Positions 34,586 through 47,489 of a DNA stretch of 64,000 nucleotides are shown here, piece by piece. Positions within the stretch are counted from its first letter, which is position 1. Each line of letters begins with the position of its first letter. Both the position numbers and the translations under genes were made by a program. The DNA comes from Poa pratensis (Eukaryota; Streptophyta; Magnoliopsida; Poales; Poaceae), in assembly GCA_947311845.1 (NCBI GenBank), contig CAMZMU010000069.1, positions 10,295,424 to 10,359,423 on the forward strand. Direction: 5' to 3'. The notes beneath the pieces were generated by a model. It had not been told where the DNA came from. It saw nothing but the letters and a program-made list of their open reading frames with translations, and did not search any database.

Positions 34586-37500
34586 GAGAAAATTCCGAGA
34601 ATGCCATCAAACAATTGCCACGTTCGGAAAATGCCATCAAACTAGCCGTCGTTCTGAGAATGCTATCAAACGAGTGTCGTCGTTCTGAAAATGCCACTCC
34701 TGTCAGTTGACCGCCAGTTGATCGTTAACTTAGAGGAAAAAACTTGCCAATTATTTAAGCAAATACCAAAATTACATAAAAACGTTTCAAAAAGAAAAAA
34801 ATGTATCTCTAAGTGTTGCGCATTGTGGTGCGTTGAACTTTTTTTGCTTTCTAAATTTAATAATGGTCAAGGAAACTATTTGAACTAGCTAAATGCTTCT
34901 GCGTTGCTAAGATCTTTTAAGTTTTTTCTCGTAGTAATACTCACGTATATATAAAACATGACCACATAGATAGTATTAAAAAACTAAAATGTCCCCTTCG
35001 CATAATTCAACATATATTCATTGAAATCACTGACAAACAAACTATCCATTATTCAACATCAGGAATATTGTGTCTCTAACAAATTAGGAATAACTACTTG
35101 AACTTGCAAGAGCACACTGAATCCATATTGTGACCTTTGCACTTGTTATTATCCTAGGAAGGCAACCACGTCTAATAGCGAGTGAAGGGAAATTATGTAT
35201 TTTTCGCCAACAACTTTTTGCTAAATTTGAGCTCGCTCGGAATTAAAATAAATACAATTTATACTAAACTTTTGTACTTATCTACATCTTATTTTTAGCA
35301 TGTTACAGTATTACAACTATAATTATATATTTGTTAGCATATTTTAGACACACAATTGTAAATATTATTAAATATTAATTGTTGTGTTTATGTTTTTTAA
35401 AATCATTGAAAAATCTTAATTTGTACTTTATGAAAAAGTCTGTTAAAAAATATTGTCTATAATGCATAATCTATATAGTCTATACGTTTTTACGATAAAG
35501 TATGTAAAGACTACTATCTAGCAAGATGATAATTCAATAGTAGTTCCTAGTGTATGATTAAGTTAGAATATTTGCAGAAACTTCTACAATACAAAGAGAA
35601 CCAATGGCACTACTTTTGTGTGGTCAAAATTGTCTAGCAGGCCAAACAGTAATCGCCAATGAAAATAAAATGATGCGAGGCTCATCAGGAGAGTCTCATC
35701 ATGGGAAGCGAGGAGTCTGTTGAAAACATCACCGTGGGTATCCTCGTCCTAGCCAGATGAACGCGATGGAAGGAATAAAAATAAATACAATTTATACTAA
35801 ACTTTTGTACCAATCTACATCTTACTTTTAGCATGTTACAGTATTACAAATATAATTATATATTCGTTACCATATTTTTAACACATAATTGTAAATATTA
35901 TTAAATATTAATTGGTGTGTTTATGTTTTTTAAAATCATTGAAAAATATTAAATTGTAATTTATGTTGTCTATAATGCATAATCTATATAGTCTATACGT
36001 TTTAAAGATAAAGTATGTAAAGACTAGTATCTAGCAAGATGATATTTCAATAGTCGTTCCTAGTGTATGATCAAGTAAAAATATTTACAGAAACGGCTAG
36101 AGTACAAAGAGAACCAATGCCATTACTTTTGTGTGGTCGAAATTGTCTAGCAAGCCAAACAGTAATCGCCAATGAAATAAAATGATGAGGCTCATCAGGA
36201 GAGTCTTGTCATGGGAAGCGAGGAGTTTATTGAAAACATCACCGTGGATATCCTCGGCCAAGCCAGATGAACGCGATGGAGAAACTCCGCAGGTAACACC
36301 GCTACAAATTTCATACGTGGGTAGACCCAGGTGTTCTAACCAGGGTGGTCCACTTTTATTTATTTTCATGGTATATGGACCAACGAAAAATCTCAGGATG
36401 CGCGGCCCACCCTGTCCACCCTCCCGGTCCGCCACCGGTTGTTACCCACTCTCTAGCAACCGCCAGCCGATGACCTATTGGCCTTGGCGAGACGAGAATG
36501 AAGGTGACATATGTTACCAGCACACCTGCGAGCACACCTTCACTGTGCACACTTAGATAGGGATAATTTTTTAGACACGAGAAATCATGCCACTTCTAAG
36601 ATGAAATTCTCGGTGTTGCCACTTGAGGCGTGGTTTCAATTCCGCGCTGGCTGAGATCACCACAAAGATTAATAAGACATCCTAGCAGCAGTATAAGTTC
36701 GCGACTTACAACCATCTCTGCATGAGGCAAGAAAATATATCAACTCCAACTAATTGTTATCTACTCTCAAGTTGTAACTGCAAAAGTTAGCTCCTCAATT
36801 CTCATTTTTTTTAATTCTGGGCTATACTTTGAGAAACCAAAATTAAAGATTGATTCATAAAACAAAGCGAAAAGAGATTATTTGTACACTTCGTATCTTC
36901 ATTCTGGCCATCAATGCCAAGGTATAGGGCACCCAATATCCTTCATTAGCTCTACGTTTGTTTCCTTCTTTCTCATCATCTTCTCCTCCTCTCCCTAACT
37001 CTATCAATACGAATACAAGCGTAGTGCATTAATTACTTTTACCCGATTATCTCATCTTAGAGTAACATTTTTATAAGAGAAAATAAGGATATGAGTCGCA
37101 AAAAAAAAAATTTCTTTGAGCGAATCAGATGGCAATCTTCTTGGAAAATTAAAGGGACATATGGATGAAAAGACGTGAATCATGCTTTTGGGTTGTGTTT
37201 GTAAGTGGCTTACCTTGAGCATTTCTTCCTTGATATTGGACAAGAATAAAACTGTGATACATGTACAAACAAATCGGCAAACTTTGTAGTTTATTATGAT
37301 TTTTGTTTAATATTTAGTTTATTTATTTGGACTAACCTATTAATAATTGTAAAAGTGCACCAAGTTCTTGTTTTACACTTTGAGGTGTAGAAATTACTTG
37401 GAAAATAGCAAAAAAAAAATGCAAAAGAAGACTTCTTTGTGGTGAAATTGTGACTTTCCTGAAATCTGTCCCTCAAGAAATTTCAGAGATCGTCACGTGA

Positions 37501-38233
37501 CAGCATGAAGACGACGTCGAACGACAAAATGTTAGTCATGAAAGTTGTGGGGAATTTCCAAAGATAAATATAAATTAAAAATTAGTTCAAATCGGAGTTG
37601 AGATGAAGCAAATATGTCAATTTCACCGAAGGCCTAGATCTGATTATGGATTCCGAAAGTTGGTGAAGAGATTTAGTCTAACTCTTTTCTAACTTGATGA
37701 ATTCGGCCAAGACTCGACCGACACATTGGGGCTGAGAGCCCTAGGAAGGTTCTATAGGGGCTCAATATCCTTTGGATCCAAGGGGTATTGATTGGAGGGA
37801 CAAGAAAAAACGTCCTGACCTATATAAAGAGTGAAAACCATAAGTTTTGGGGCAGCCACCAAAAACCGCGAATTTGCCTTCCCCTTGGCTCTGGGAGGGC
37901 TCATCTACAGCAGCAAGAAGTCACGGAGGAAGCATGAATCCTTGACCCGGGCCAGCAAAAATCATAGCACCTGCCGCAGCTAATTAATTCATTTTCAGTG
38001 ATTGTATACGTGATTTTCGGTAAAATGCTGTTGTTTAATCAAAATCTTAAAACTATACAATAAGGACATAATAGTCTTTCCACATGAGATTTAACGGTCA
38101 ACTAGTGGTCAACTAACGGAACTGGTCTTTTCGGAACGACCATAATCGTTTGATGGTATTCTTACAATGACCACTATTTTGATGGCATTCTCGGAACGAG
38201 GTAATCGTTTGATGGTATTCTTGGAATTTCCTC
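34586..38233. mobile_element. Mutator-like transposon with composite terminal inverted repeats
   Basis: The two ends are inverted copies of about 150 bp. Each is built from three or four repeats of an ATGCCATCAAAC unit followed by a GTCGTTC-like unit (34590-34735 and, inverted, 38087-38233). The outer ends read GAGAAAATTCCGAG and GAGGAAATTCCAAG. A 9-bp flanking duplication with one mismatch (34577-34585 and 38234-38242) fits Mutator elements. No transposase is visible in the 3.65 kb. The interior holds a half-kilobase tandem duplication and, near 36290-36440, gene-like sequence. Confidence 0.72.
35239..36280. repeat. Tandem duplication inside the Mutator-like element
   Basis: Two units, about 35239-35771 and 35772-36280, start alike (AATAAATACAATTTATACTAAAC) and both end AGATGAACGCGATGGA. 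Identity is around 90% by eye; the first unit has about 25 extra bases near 35425. Both sit between the same inverted ends. Confidence 0.85.
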
Positions 38234-38721
38234 TATATTTTTTTGTTTTCAAATAAAAAGATCATTGGACCTCAGGAGTCAAATATCCGTTCTCAAATCT
38301 CGCGTCTTTTCTAAAACCCGGTTTTTGCAACCAGGTTATGACATATCTGAACCATGAGACATTGGAAAAACCCGAAAATGAGAGGAAAATGTAAAAGGAT
38401 CATAAACCTCAAAATTCTTGCGGAAGCCGCTAACGAACTCGCGATGTACAGCTTTGATGAAGTCACCCACCCCAGCACCTGCGAAGACATGTAGCTAATG
38501 AAGATGACAAAGTCACCTACGCCGAGAAATCTCGTGGAGTCACGACAATAATACACCCTCGTGTATGACGGAAGCTCCCCAATCTAGCCAGGCAGCGACA
38601 CTAGCGTCGCCACACCAGGCCTACGATCTTCCTCGCAAAGGTTCGAAAAAAGGGTTGTTGAAGATGACAATGTCGCCCACGCTGACCATTGAGCCATGCC
38701 ACCAAGAACTAACCCGTTGTT

Positions 38722-38822
38722 ATGCTTTGGCATGATGATGTACCAGATTTTGTATCTCATGTTGTTGCCAGCGATCTTGCTGCAACAGATTAATAAAGTT
38801 CACTTTTTCCTGTAAAAAAAAA
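38722..38822 (+). mobile_element. Tiny 5'-truncated LINE tail with poly(A)
   Basis: This 101-base insert ends TTAATAAAGTTCACTTTTTCC plus a poly(A) of about ten. It is flanked by a perfect 18-base duplication AAGAACTAACCCGTTGTT (38704-38721 and 38823-38840). This is a clear target-primed retroposition of a LINE 3' end or similar RNA. Confidence 0.85.
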
Positions 38823-38840
38823 AAGAACTAACCCGTTGTT

Positions 38841-39660
38841 AGTGAAGACCATTGGGATAAAAACTCTCAACCCCCTCAACAACGGACATCAGATTCCACC
38901 AAGATGTGACTAGAGCAGGAGGACTTCTATTCGAGAGAACACCGTCTCCGCGACACCAAAACCAAACAAAAAAATTCTTCGTACATTAGATGAAGAGACA
39001 AAAATCATCTCCCCTCCGCCTCACGGCATTAGAGCAGTGAGGAGAACTAGGAATGGATCTGGAGGTGGCGTCTAGGACACGAAGGCTCGGTTTCATAGTT
39101 TATTCCTGATAAACACAACTGTTTTTAATAGTTTTTTCTTTCTTTGATCCTTGGAAACTCTCCATTTTTTGTTTTGGCAAACTACATTGCGAAACAAAGA
39201 GGAAAGACGACTAGGAATAGTGCGCGACACGGGTGATAAGCAAGAAAGAAAAGGAGAATCTCTTACGATATCGGTAATGTTAGTTTCTACTCACTGGTCA
39301 TGTTGGTTGGGTAAAGCAATTTTGGGTCGTACGAGTATATTGCTCCCGCAACCTAACAAATATATTTTAAAATGTCAAAATAAAATTTTAAAAAATTCAC
39401 GTGTACTTCCGAACAGTTTATGTCCCCACTGAAAGTTTCATGGAAAAAGACATTTTTTGCTTATGTTAAATGACAAAAAAAATCTCATAAAAATCATTTT
39501 GGAGCAACGAATTTTGTCTTTTTAACACAACAATGCACAAAACATGTCTTTCTTTTGCAAAGCTTAGTGCGTGAATATTAAATATCCGACAAACAACCGA
39601 TCTTTTTTGTTGATTTTTTAAACATTTCAAAATGTATTTTTCATAAATACGACCATCTAG
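38841..39660. other. Unassigned intergenic sequence
   Basis: No gene, RNA gene or repeat boundary is recognised here. Bases 38300-39080, including this start, have scattered codon-like stretches that may be an old degraded element. Confidence 0.5.
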
Positions 39661-39675
39661 TCCTATCCGCCAATA

Positions 39676-39971
39676 TTATTTTGCGAAACACAGTACAATG
39701 CAGACGCTCATATACACGCGCATACACTCACCAATATGAACGCACACACGCACACCCTACCCCTGTGAGCACCTCCGATAGACTGAGCCGACATATCAGA
39801 TCTTGAGATTGACGAAGTCACCACGAGCGCCTCGCTATCGACGGGAACGTCGTCTCACACAGAAGAATATTCCGACTAAATGAGAAACACCAGTATCAAA
39901 TCTGAGGTTTGAACTTTACTAGACTAGGGTACAACCATCCTCCTAGCCATCCAACCACAGGTTGGTTCTCA
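39676..39971 (-). mobile_element. Au-type SINE
   Basis: On the minus strand the element starts GAACCAACCTGTGGTTGGATGG, the tRNA-like head with box A typical of the Au SINE of plants. It carries a box B-like AGTTCAAACCT about 50 bases on and ends near GCATTGTACTGTGTTT. A 15-base flanking repeat with one mismatch (39661-39675 and 39972-39986) marks the target duplication. Divergence of body and duplication suggests an old insertion. Confidence 0.82.
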
Positions 39972-40204
39972 TCCTATGCGCCAATACATCACCTCCGGTC
40001 GGTTGACGCTATCTTCTTTCCAAGATACTTCGTACGGTCTGTGGTTCATCCTTGGCCTGATGCCGCGAAGTAGAGTGCCTGGCCGTGAACTCCCCAAAAA
40101 ACTTTATACGTTGTTGGGACATGTAGAATATTTGTCAAACCCAATAGACACCGTGACCGTGTGAGTGCGTTTATGCTGTCGTATGTCTGTGAGTCTACGT
40201 GGTA

Positions 40205-40364
40205 CTCCCTCCGTTCCTAAATATAAGATGTTTTAGGTGTTGCACATGTTGTCCACATACACACTAAAGTGAGTGAACATACACATAAAATGTGTCTAGA
40301 TACACTTGTGTACATGTGAATGTGGACAAAACCTAAAACATCTTATATTTAGGAACGGAAGGAG
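40205..40364. mobile_element. Stowaway MITE (Tc1/Mariner)
   Basis: 160 bp with inverted ends CTCCCTCCGTTCCTAAATA and CTCCTTCCGTTCCTAAATA, flanked by TA on both sides. The whole element is a near-perfect hairpin, as usual for Stowaway MITEs in Triticeae. Confidence 0.95.
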
Positions 40365-40763
40365 TATCTGTTATTTCTGGAAGAAAAAAAAAAGACAAAC
40401 TGATTTGAGAATTAAAACGGCTCCCCCAACCAAAAAAGAACAAGTAATGACGGGATCACGTCGCTGCTGCCTGACAGATGGTGAGATCAATGAATACCAG
40501 GTGCTTCTTTAATCACGGCGACCTCGCTGGAGGTGTACACGAAGCACATCGATCCATCACATGCCGGTGTTGCTTACAATCAAGTGATATGTGAGCTAAC
40601 ATTGCTCCCAGATTCATGGACGTCGAAGACATTGTCGTTATCATTAATCCTTGATCTGTCATCTGTCCCATGACGTGTATATATCCTGTTGATGCTGACG
40701 AACAAGCGAACCGGTTGTATTGTTGCCGCAAGCTGACCCAAGTACACTACTAGATAGTACTTA

Positions 40764-40920
40764 CTCCTTTTTTTAATATAAGATGTTTTAGGTGGTACAC
40801 ATGTTGTTTATATGCACACTAAAATAAGTGAACATGCACACAAAAATATGTCTACATACATTTGTGTGCATGTGTATGTGGACAAAAGCTAAAACATCTT
40901 ATATTAAAAAATCGAGGGAG
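40764..40920. mobile_element. Stowaway MITE, diverged relative
   Basis: 157 bp flanked by TA. The interior (AATATAAGATGTTTTAG and its inverse) matches the element at 40205; the ends CTCCTTTTTTTAATAT and CTCCCTCGATTTTTTAA have diverged. It lies 400 bases from its relative in the same intergenic region. Confidence 0.88.
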
Positions 40921-41404
40921 TACTAACAAGAGAATCGAAGCGAAGTAGAATCCTCTAAAAAAGAAGGTGGATCCATCATCCATGCACTGGCTGCTCGTGG
41001 CCCTGGTTAATTTGGCGCAGAGCAGAGCACTTTTGATTCTGACAATGGAAACTGAACCGAGCAGAGGAGACAAGCACACCAAAACGACCCAACGAGAAGA
41101 TTTGCATGCAGGGTTGTATTGTGTATTTCCTTTTCATGGGAGAAGCATCCTCAATTCCTCATCTACAAAATGGCAATAGGCCCATCCAGTTGGTGAAAAA
41201 AAGAAAGAATGGAGGCCCTTGCACAGCAGGCAGATGCTCATCTACCATGTGTGCTTACAACAACACAACATCGCCCTCTCCTCTTTACAGTTACATACAG
41301 GTTACACATCTCTCACCATATGTACATCCGACGATCCTCGCATAGTTTCCTATCCACATGCTGCAATAGAAGAAGAATGAAATAATTCTCTGATCGGCCC
41401 TCTT

Positions 41405-44096
41405 TCATAGACATCTCCCCATGAGCCCAGCAACGTTCTGGGCGACGGCTTTCTTGGCCTCTAGCGAGACGGGTGAATCGCCAATGTACATGTCAAAGAA
41501 AGCCCCTGCTCATCAGCAAACATGACTCAGTTAGAATTTACAAACCTATGAAGTTGGATCTTGATATGGAAAATGTGAATGTCGATCCAAGTGGAGTATC
41601 TTTCTTTCAAAAGTACTGACTGGGAAACATGTACTTACTGCAAAGGTCTTTGCTCCGAACAGCACTGATTTGCCTGCCGTCAACTGCAAGGAAATACTCT
41701 TGTCAAGATCCACCCAGTATTACGTCGAGGACATCTCGAAACGAATTTATTTATTCAACTACAGCCTAAGGTACTTACTCTCCGTTATTAGCTGGCCATC
41801 AGATGTTTGGCAGAAGTCAATCTTTGTGCCCTGCAATTACATCGACATTTTAGTAACTCAAGTCTGGAATTTACAGACCACAACATGCTGTGTTGGCATA
41901 TCTTACAACAGGTATTGGAATATCTTCGGTGAAGTAAGAACCAAAGGTCTTCAAGCAACGATAATCAGTGTTTGGATTCATCTGTCGAACAAATAAAATG
42001 CAAAATCCCCGGTAAATCTACAGGACTAGCAAAAGAAGTAACAAAGCAGCTGAAGCAACAAGTACCTTCTGCAAACGCAGGCCAAGTGACTGCTCGAATA
42101 CACTGCAAAGCATTAAAAAGATGCTAGTTCAGTCAGGGGGTAGATGGCAGGTTATTTTTAAGAGAATACAGATGTGTAAAGAACTTCTTGCGCACAATAA
42201 AATCATAATACTTACTCTCTTACGGCACCGATGCTAAGGCCGTTGTAGTTAACTACCAACCTAACTCTGATATGAAGGTTTTCCCTGGAAAATAACACAA
42301 TGTTATTATCACCGAATTAACCAGAGGAAGATATAATGTATGAGAAGTATTAAGCTGCATATCACAATTCCACAAAATATTCAAGGAGTAGATAACTTTC
42401 AGAAGCACTAAATGTGGACTCTGTAGACCTAGTCATCTATGGACATGTGTGCCATCTACTAATTATGCACACAAATACTGAGATGAGCACATACAACAGA
42501 AATCGTGACAAGAAGATACCAGCTGACAGCAATATCAGTAATGACAGAAAACAAACTGCCGCAATAACATATATATATAGCTCAAAGAGTCCTTATAAAC
42601 CCTAACCATGCTCAGAAAAATAACTCAATTTATGACTCCACCTTAGTTTATACTAAGCTTTTGCACTTCAGAAAATGTATGAATGTGACAGTGAATATCA
42701 ACGGAGAGCATACCTCAGAAGATCATTATAGAAATCTGGGTCATCCTTCAATTTAGTGGTTGGAACTGAAGCATACTTAGGACCCAGTTTCTCACAAATA
42801 GAATTGGGTTGCACATCTACAAGGACATGGCATCAGCAACAAACGGAGGAATACTGGATAAACATTTTTTCTCTGGCAAATAACAGAAGAAAAAGATATA
42901 TTTTTAGTATTTTACTCACATAAACCAAAAGCGTACAGGTTCAAATTTTTGACTCGCATTATTTTCATGCCTTTGAAACCCATCCCAACAAGGACCTGAA
43001 AATTTAGTTGTCAATGAACTGTGAACTGTTACATGGAAGTCATCAACAAAACAAGGCAGGACGAAATGATATAGAAAATCGAGTAGGGCATTAGAAATCA
43101 ATGAACTGTCACATCAACCCATCGGCAGAACAATTGGAGCATATAAAGTGTCTTGGATACATATCAATTCAAAATAATACTTATTCAATATACTTATGTC
43201 CACTGTTAACTCTGCAATAAAGAAACTAGCCTGCAGTGTGACATAGGAAGCTCCTAAGAAATAAGGGGGTATACCGTTGTAGCTGGAGAGGAATAATCTT
43301 CAAGGAATGCAGGGAACTTGATTCCAGTTTTTGGCTCAACTGCATCTTCTTGAAATATCGTGCTTGGCACAGCAACAGCAGAACAACTTAGGCGTTTCCC
43401 GTCAAAACAAGGCTGATCCGCTGGCCTGTTGATATAATCATCAATATTTCCAAACGCCATCGACTGTGCAAGCATCTTCGCAGATCTAGTCCATTCATAC
43501 AAATATACAATGTAATGAATAGTCAATAAGATATAACTTGAAAGAAAAATAGCAAGATATATAGAAGGGAAATAAAGCGCGTGAAAGGAAAATAATTTAT
43601 ATACTGGGACTTACATATTTTCAAATGGTGGCACGATGGTAGCAAAACCAGCTAGAGTAAGAAGATAGCTGGCATGCTGCTGCTCAATATCATTCCACAG
43701 TCGTCCAAGTGTTGCCTGTGCAAGCCTAGCTAAAAGCATTTGTACAGCATGCTCTTCTTTCAGAGAACCAAACTGTAATCTCACCAAATTTTGCATGCGG
43801 GAGGTCACTTGCTGTATATGCGAAAACCCATGGAAACTCTTTGGATCATACGCTCTAGAGAACCAGCAGAAGAAAGCTCTGGCAAACTTCCTGAGGCAAG
43901 TGAATCCTTCCTTAACCTTGATGTTTCCTAAAGAACAGATCTGCCTGCGTTGTTGCAAGGAACTCCCCAAAACTCTTCCAAGATGTGTGACCATGCTCAA
44001 CCCAAGATCATGAGACATCGGGAAGTCTGGCGGGAACTTGTGCATGCATACCCCACCATGACCAAGATTGGCGAAAACTAACCGATCAGGCTTCAT
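41405..44096 (-). CDS. FAP2-like protein with chalcone-isomerase fold
   Basis: Ten coding exons with canonical splice sites join in phase: 44096-43615, 43485-43275, 42995-42920, 42816-42714, 42284-42216, 42102-42066, 41981-41907, 41830-41779, 41683-41639 and 41505-41405 (416 residues). From about residue 215 on, the protein has the CHI-like pattern: KTGIKFPAFLE, LVGMGFKGMKIM, NLNLYAFGLYV, RVRLVVNYNGL, FTEDIPIPVGTKIDF and FFDMYIGDSPVSLEAK. The family includes plant fatty-acid-binding proteins 1-3, plastid proteins tied to fatty-acid metabolism; the roughly 210-residue N-terminal extension resembles FAP2 rather than catalytic isomerase. A non-coding first exon is likely within about 44730-45140. 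No frame breaks were seen, which contrasts with the neighbours. Confidence 0.85.
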
Positions 44097-44719
44097 ACTT
44101 AAATGAATATATAGGAAATCCTTCTAGCAAGCTTGTGAATGTATGGCGAGGATAATTAATATAGTGATCTGTCAACGAGAGCAAAAGTAACTGAATTAGC
44201 CATGTAGCAACACCAGCCGTTAAAAACAGATCTAAGAAATGAGTTACTCTTCATCAACTCTACGGGTGTTACTGTGTTCATGGTGATTGGACCAGCATTG
44301 CAGAACATGAGAACACACATTTGTTTACACTTGTGATGTGGAACATCTTCAAGTTAGTCTCATGCCAACCATATAAGAAAAACAGGCAGTCGCAAGTGGT
44401 GGTATTCACGTTTGTTCACATAACTATCACATCAACAGAAAATGCCCCATGATTGCAAGCACACATATACATAAGGCCATGAACGTGACAGTGCCGATGC
44501 AATCAGATTCCCACCTGGGGCGGGCAATTAGCGCAGCAAAAGCACAAATCAATGTGCAAATAATCCCAAGCTAGCCATAGTAAAATCTGCTGAGCGGCGG
44601 TCTAGCCCTACAAGGATTCCCCCCTTACCCCTCTCACTCAAACTATCAAAATTTGTCGCTCGAACAACTCACATTCGCAAAAAAAAAATACTACCAAATA
44701 AGGAAAGCTAACAAAAATT

Positions 44720-45165
44720 CACCACACCTGTCCGGTCCGCGCCGGCGGATCAGAGAGAACTCCGCGCGCCGGAGCACGCAGGGGACGCGAGGGCCGGCCT
44801 AGGATCCGCGCGCGCGTGATCCCAGCGGATTCGGGCGCGGGATCAAGGACCAACCTGCAGCGGCCAGCCCAGGCCCCCGGACCCAGAAATTTGGCGGAGA
44901 TGGAGAGGCTACCAAGCAACGCCTCCCCGTCGGAATCCCTACTCGATTAGCCTCCCCAAATCCAATCCTCCGCTTCGCCCTCGCTCCGCCTCCCGTGAAG
45001 GTGAGAGAGGGAGAGAGGCGAAGAACGCGTGCTCCGCTCCGGCCCTTCTCTCTCCTCCCTCCTAACCGGAGCCGAAAAAGGGTTTCAATAAGCTGGCTTC
45101 CCTCCTTTCCACCTTCACCGGACATTCGCACCGAAACTGATATTCTCACACCAGTCCTCGCCACG
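44720..45165 (-). promoter_or_regulatory. Probable 5' leader exon and promoter of the FAP2-like gene
   Basis: GC-rich minus-strand sequence with donor-like sites near 44853 (GCAGGTTGG) and 44729 (ACAGGTGTGG) precedes the coding exon by several hundred bases. It resembles a grass 5' leader interrupted by an intron. Its exact ends cannot be set from sequence alone. Confidence 0.4.
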
Positions 45166-47489
45166 TGAGCGACGCAGCGTCCGAGGGACCTTACTGATGA
45201 TACGCGATAGTATTGGGGTGTTTTACGTAAAATTCTCCTACCTTTTCGGGGAAGGTGCGGGAACTAGCACGTGGAACCAAGGGATATTCGGCGGGGCGAT
45301 CGGACGGCCACGAGGAATGGTAGGTACGCGTTGGCGAGGTGGCGGCCGTTGATGTGATGTGACGCGACCGGGGGAGTTCAGCACCGTCAACCGCGGAGAC
45401 GGACGCGGACGCCGGCTGGAAAGGCCTGGAGCACGTTTTAAATGCATGGACTGCTTCTCTTCCTTGCTCGTGGAAAGGTTTGAATTTCCGGGACGACTTT
45501 TTTATGAGTCTCCGGTTTCTAAAATTGTAAAAAAATTCAGAATATTCCCAAAGTCAACGCATATTAAGTTTGGCAAATCATATTTTTGACACCAAGATTG
45601 GCTAAAATTAGGAAAACATTATGAAACAGCCGAGGGGACGGAAGGTCTCACGTTCTCCTCCTCCCCCAACCCCACCCACGAGTGTCTTCCTTCTCCCCAT
45701 CCCTATACTTTTGGATCCGCGAGATGAAAGAAATCAAGGATAGTCGAGTGGAGCTCCCTACCTTCTGCGCCGTGAGCAATTACGCTATGGTGGCCACCGA
45801 ATCCCGTCGTCCTCTCCTCCCTACATCCATGGCCCTCTCTTCCCCAACCCGTGGTAGAGCCCAAGCCTCACCTCCTCTCCACCGCGCACATGCGCCTGGA
45901 GACCAACGGTGGTCGGTGGTGTATGTCGATGCTACAAACGATAGTCACGGATGCCACCAGCGGACCGCGGCGTTGCTACCAGCGGCTGCCGGTAGTGCTA
46001 CCAACGGGAGATGGAGGCCACGACGGAGGTGCTCTTTCGGAAGGAGGTGCTGCGCCGGAGACACATGGCTTCACGGAGTGTGGCCATGGCTGCTACGACG
46101 ACGGTGTCGTTTGCGAGCGCCAGTTTGGTGGTCTGCCGCCATCGACTATGGGTGCTCCCAACGGTGTCGGGCGGTGCTCCAACCAGCTACTGTGGGTGCT
46201 GCCCACCGCGACGGTGGTGCTTCCATGGGTTACAACAAATGCTCCCAACGGGTATGGCAAATACTTCCAATGGCGTCAGGCGGTGCTGCTACAAGCAACG
46301 ACGGATGCTACCATGGCCGGATGGCGATGCTACATGGGGCGGAGCCGAGGCTGATTTTTGCTACATACTATTTTCTTTGCTACATTGATGTTTCTGGAAT
46401 GTTGCAAATCTTTTGTTGTGCCTTTTACCAACCGCGGTAAAAGTTCGCTGGAAAGATGCTACAATAGCACAAAAAATTTGCTAGGAACAGAATGTTTTTT
46501 TCTCCGTAGAAGCATTTGCGGTGTTTGAGAGGGAATTGGACATTTGCTACAATAGTGCAAAGTTATTATTACAAGCGAACCAATTTTTTGCTACATAGAA
46601 GCATTTGCAGGTTTTGGGAGATAATTGGACATTGCTACATTAATACAAAATTCTTATGAAAAATGAACATTTTTAGCTTCATATAATCATTTGTGGGATC
46701 TGGGGTGGGGGAATGGACACATGTCAGCTCCTGAATCTGGGGGATTTTTGCCCCAAATCCCCTGGGGACGCCCAACATTGTCCTTGAAATTATACTACGA
46801 TTTACTTTTAACAAAAAAAACATCTTGTTTTATGGAATGGTTTAAACATACCACTTTTGGAGCGCGCGTGTGTGGTCGTGGGGCCAGCAACATTAACCAC
46901 AGAGGATCTCGAGCCCCGCGTTAGGGATGAAGGTGATCTTGATGCAGACGTTGCATCAATCGACGACCCGGTCTACACCACTAGAGAGTCGACAAGTGGT
47001 GGAGACAGCGGCTCGCTCGACGCTGCAGACGCTCGTGGGCTGGTCTCGATGGAGAGCGAGCCCATATGTGGCCCATCATCGCCATACATATGCACCCGGT
47101 ATTTAAAATGCATTCGTATTTTTGGAAATGTGAAAAATGTTTGCGCATAGATATTGCTATGTGCACGAACCGACATTTATTTGGCCTGTGTCAAAAAGAA
47201 AAAATATTGGGTTAAAATAAGCCTTTTCACGAGATTTGTTTTGTCCTTTTTACACATGTCACAAAAAATGTCAATTTTTCGCGAAACGAATGTTGCGAGC
47301 ATAAAATGTGATTATATATCCGCAAAATTATTTGGATTTTTCAACATATTAAAATGTGTTCTTTATATACCAGGTGCATATGCAACGGAGGCAAAATGAA
47401 TTTCACCTTTTTTTCAGAACATTGGCCTAGCAGTTTACGAATATCGCAATATTAGACAATGTGGTGTCTTCTGCTGTACTACTAGATTT
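45166..47489. other. Unassigned region, repeat-like with overlapping open frames
   Basis: Bases 45682-46440 are open in three plus-strand frames at once, with recurring GGTGCT, GATGCTAC and TTTGCTACA words. Bases 46440-46640 repeat TTGCTACAATAG- and AAGCATTTG-like units. That pattern fits a repeat family rather than a gene. Bases 46857-47150 have one further open frame of no recognised kind. Confidence 0.5.
47085..47376. repeat. Possible MITE marked by inverted repeats
   Basis: CATATGCACCCGGTATTTAAA near 47087 recurs inverted near 47355 (TATACCAGGTGCATATG). The enclosed 290 bases lack coding capacity. I could not identify a target duplication, so this may be a MITE or chance palindromy. Confidence 0.3.
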
